Below, one piece after another: positions 21,786 to 23,187 of a stretch of DNA of 23,187 nucleotides (position 1 is its first letter; the number at the start of each line of letters is the position of its first letter). The notes below the pieces were generated by a model, which was not told where the DNA came from, searched no databases, and worked only from the letters and a program-made list of their open reading frames with translations. This DNA comes from an uncultured Oscillibacter sp. (GTDB lineage: Bacteria > Bacillota > Clostridia > Oscillospirales > Oscillospiraceae). Where the stretch lies: positions 1-23,187 of the forward strand of contig NZ_CAJULS010000019.1 in assembly GCF_910587525.1 (NCBI RefSeq), in the 5' to 3' direction. A program made the position numbers and the translations under genes.

Positions 21786-22328
21786 ATGGCCGGTTTTATT
21801 CATGACAAGCTGGAAATCAAATTTTTGATTCTCTACATCACCGCCAGAGTCATTGAACCCGTCCCCTTTGATATGGTTCTGGATCTGGCCATGTGCGATG
21901 AGGGCGTCGACTATTTTGACTTCTCCGAGTGTCTGCGGGACCTTGTAAAAACAGCACACTTGACAGTTTCTGACGACGGCATGTACGCTATTACAGAAAA
22001 AGGAATGCGGAACAGCCAGATCTGTGAATCCAGCCTCCCCTACTCTGTCCGGCTGCGGTGTGACAAGAACATCAGTGAGTGTAACCGGAAACTCCGCCGC
22101 AGAAGCCAGGTACGCGCTTCCTATGAAAAGCGCACCAACGGAACCTACACTGTGCGCCTTTCTCTGAACGATGATATGGGCAGCCTGATGGACCTGAAAT
22201 TGATGATAGTTCGAGAGGATATGGCAGGCATTCTGGCGGAACGGTTCCGCCAAGCTCCAGAGCGAACCTACAGCGAGATCATGAATGTTCTATTGGCAGA
22301 GGATCCGTCTGACCAAAGTGAAAAGTGA
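21786..22328 (+). CDS. DUF4364 family protein
   Basis: 180 residues with a winged-helix-like start (KLEIKFLILYITARVIEPV, then FDFSECLRDLVKTAHL and ITEKGMRN), the pattern of DUF4364 in Clostridia, followed by a C-terminal domain with YTVRLSLNDDMGSLMDLKLM. It may be a DNA-binding regulator; the targets are unknown. GGAGGTG (21774-21780) lies 5 nt before ATG 21786. A TATACT at 21743-21748 could be its -10, but no convincing -35 is seen. It converges on tgt across a long palindrome. Confidence 0.85.
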   Translation: MAGFIHDKLEIKFLILYITARVIEPVPFDMVLDLAMCDEGVDYFDFSECLRDLVKTAHLTVSDDGMYAITEKGMRNSQICESSLPYSVRLRCDKNISECNRKLRRRSQVRASYEKRTNGTYTVRLSLNDDMGSLMDLKLMIVREDMAGILAERFRQAPERTYSEIMNVLLAEDPSDQSEK

Positions 22329-22354
22329 CAGAAAGTCAAAACCTCCGGCTAAAG

Positions 22355-22414
22355 TGAAATGGTAAAAAGATAGTAGACACGCTCTCTTGTGTCTACTATC
22401 TTTTTACCATTTCA
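22355..22414. terminator. 60-bp perfect long-stem palindrome, bidirectional terminator
   Basis: Two 26-bp arms (22355-22380 and 22389-22414) are exact reverse complements around the 8-nt loop GCTCTCTT. A5/T5 runs lie within the arms. Beyond the perfect core, TCAAAA-CC (about 22336) and GG-TTTTTGA (about 22426) continue an imperfect match to about 100 bp. It lies between convergent DUF4364 and tgt genes and can end both transcripts. The stem is far longer than termination needs, so a small palindromic mobile repeat is an alternative origin. Confidence 0.85.
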
Positions 22415-22435
22415 GTTATACAGGTGGTTTTTGAT

Positions 22436-23187
22436 CTATGCCCGCTCCTCCAGATGCCCGCTGTACCGGGAGCGAAAGTCCACAAAAGTCCCTTCATCGA
22501 GGGCCTGCCGGATACGGGTCATCAGCTCGTTATAAAAATATAGGTTATGGAGCACTGCCAGCCGCAGGGCCAGCACCTCATCCGCCTTGAACAGATGCCG
22601 CAGGTATGCCCGAGAAAACCGCCGGCACACGGGACAGCCGCAGCTCTCACTGATGGGCCTGTCATCCGCGGCGTATTTTTCATTCAGGATATTAACGGTG
22701 CCCTCCCAGGTGAAGAGCTTGCCGTGGCGGCCATTGCGGGATGGCATAACGCAGTCAAAAAAGTCCACACCCCGGCTGACACCCTCAATAATATTGCTGG
22801 GAGTACCCACCCCCATGAGGTAGCGGGGCTTTTCCTTCGGCATGTGAGGCTCCACTACATCGATCATCTCATACATGACCTCTGCCGGCTCCCCCACTGC
22901 AAGCCCCCCGATGGCAAAGCCGTCACAGTCGATTTTTGCAATCTCCCGCATGTGCCAGGCCCGTAAATCCGCGAAGGTAGCGCCCTGGTTGATGCCAAAG
23001 AGCATCTGGCCGGGGTTCACCGTGTCCGGCAGGCTGTTGAGACGGTCGTGCTCGGCCTTGCACCGCTCCAGCCAGCGGAAGGTCCGCTCACAGCTCAGCT
23101 TGGCGTAGTCGTACTGTGCCGGGTTCTCCACGCACTCGTCAAAGGCCATGGCGATGTCGCTGCCCAGGTTGGACTGGATGCGCATGG
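22436..23187 (-). CDS. tgt: tRNA-guanine (queuine) transglycosylase, 5' part cut off
   Basis: Exchanges guanine 34 for the queuosine precursor preQ1 in tRNAs with GUN anticodons. Only the C-terminal 249 or so of about 375 residues are in the window, so the Met at 23185 is internal. Seen are SNLGSDIAMAFDEC, the conserved GGLAVGE, LMGVGTPSNIIEGVSRGVDF, the catalytic/tRNA-contact segment FFDCVMPSRNGRHG, and the zinc site CGCPVC followed by the His in YLRHLF. The true start lies beyond the right edge. yajC/secD often follow tgt in clostridia, but the genes downstream here are convergent instead. Confidence 0.96.
   Translation of the reverse strand, partial: MRIQSNLGSDIAMAFDECVENPAQYDYAKLSCERTFRWLERCKAEHDRLNSLPDTVNPGQMLFGINQGATFADLRAWHMREIAKIDCDGFAIGGLAVGEPAEVMYEMIDVVEPHMPKEKPRYLMGVGTPSNIIEGVSRGVDFFDCVMPSRNGRHGKLFTWEGTVNILNEKYAADDRPISESCGCPVCRRFSRAYLRHLFKADEVLALRLAVLHNLYFYNELMTRIRQALDEGTFVDFRSRYSGHLEERA

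Noticed and set aside
1..23187. tRNA, rRNA genes or a CRISPR array
   Set aside because: No cloverleaf-like, rRNA-like or regularly spaced repeat pattern was seen by eye; the repeats at 12425-12560 are irregular and have no spacers.

Overview
The window is a GC-rich stretch of an endospore-forming clostridial (Firmicutes) genome, most likely of the Oscillospiraceae type. This placement is inferred from gene order, the complete spoIIIAA-AH operon, strong GGAGG ribosome binding sites and intergenic repeats; no marker gene was compared. Bases 1-33 are not genomic. They match the Illumina TruSeq read-2 adapter, so position 1 is a contig end. The right end cuts through tgt.

Layout, left to right (most genes on the minus strand): infC (IF-3) with an ATT start, an attenuator-like leader and a strong promoter (48-758); a 32-residue Asn/Gln-rich micro-ORF on the plus strand with a possible forespore promoter (885-983); a GNAT acetyltransferase; a broken SUKH (SMI1/KNR4) immunity-type gene; then the housekeeping block whose minus-strand order is nusB - [XRE/small-ORF insert and repeats] - xseA - xseB - ispA - long structured RNA - oapA - dxs - tlyA - nadK - argR - recN. 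Upstream of this block are an Asp23/Gls24 gene and spoIIIAA-AH. The right side holds an XRE regulator/membrane protein pair, a cysteine-rich protein with a sporulation-type promoter, a DUF3048 (YerB-like) lipoprotein, a DUF4364 protein and the 3' part of tgt.

The main find is the roughly 660-nt non-coding region at about 9016-9677 on the minus strand, between ispA and a 182-aa membrane protein with a DxxxD motif. Its place, orientation, size and neighbours (ispA, oapA, dxs, tlyA, nadK, argR, recN) are those of OLE RNA (ornate large extremophilic RNA) and its membrane partner OapA. It has its own sigma-A-type promoter, its 5' and 3' ends are complementary over 14 pairs, and it contains a GAAA-capped hairpin. 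OLE RNA is a known class whose biochemical function is unresolved, so this is a likely new member rather than a new class.

How the genes fit together: ispA and dxs make isoprenoid precursors; xseA/xseB and recN handle DNA repair; tlyA modifies rRNA; nadK makes NADP; argR senses arginine; nusB and infC serve transcription and translation. The spoIIIA genes build the mother-cell side of the forespore feeding channel and carry a sigma-E-like promoter. A separate vegetative promoter after spoIIIAH restarts transcription for the Asp23/nusB block.
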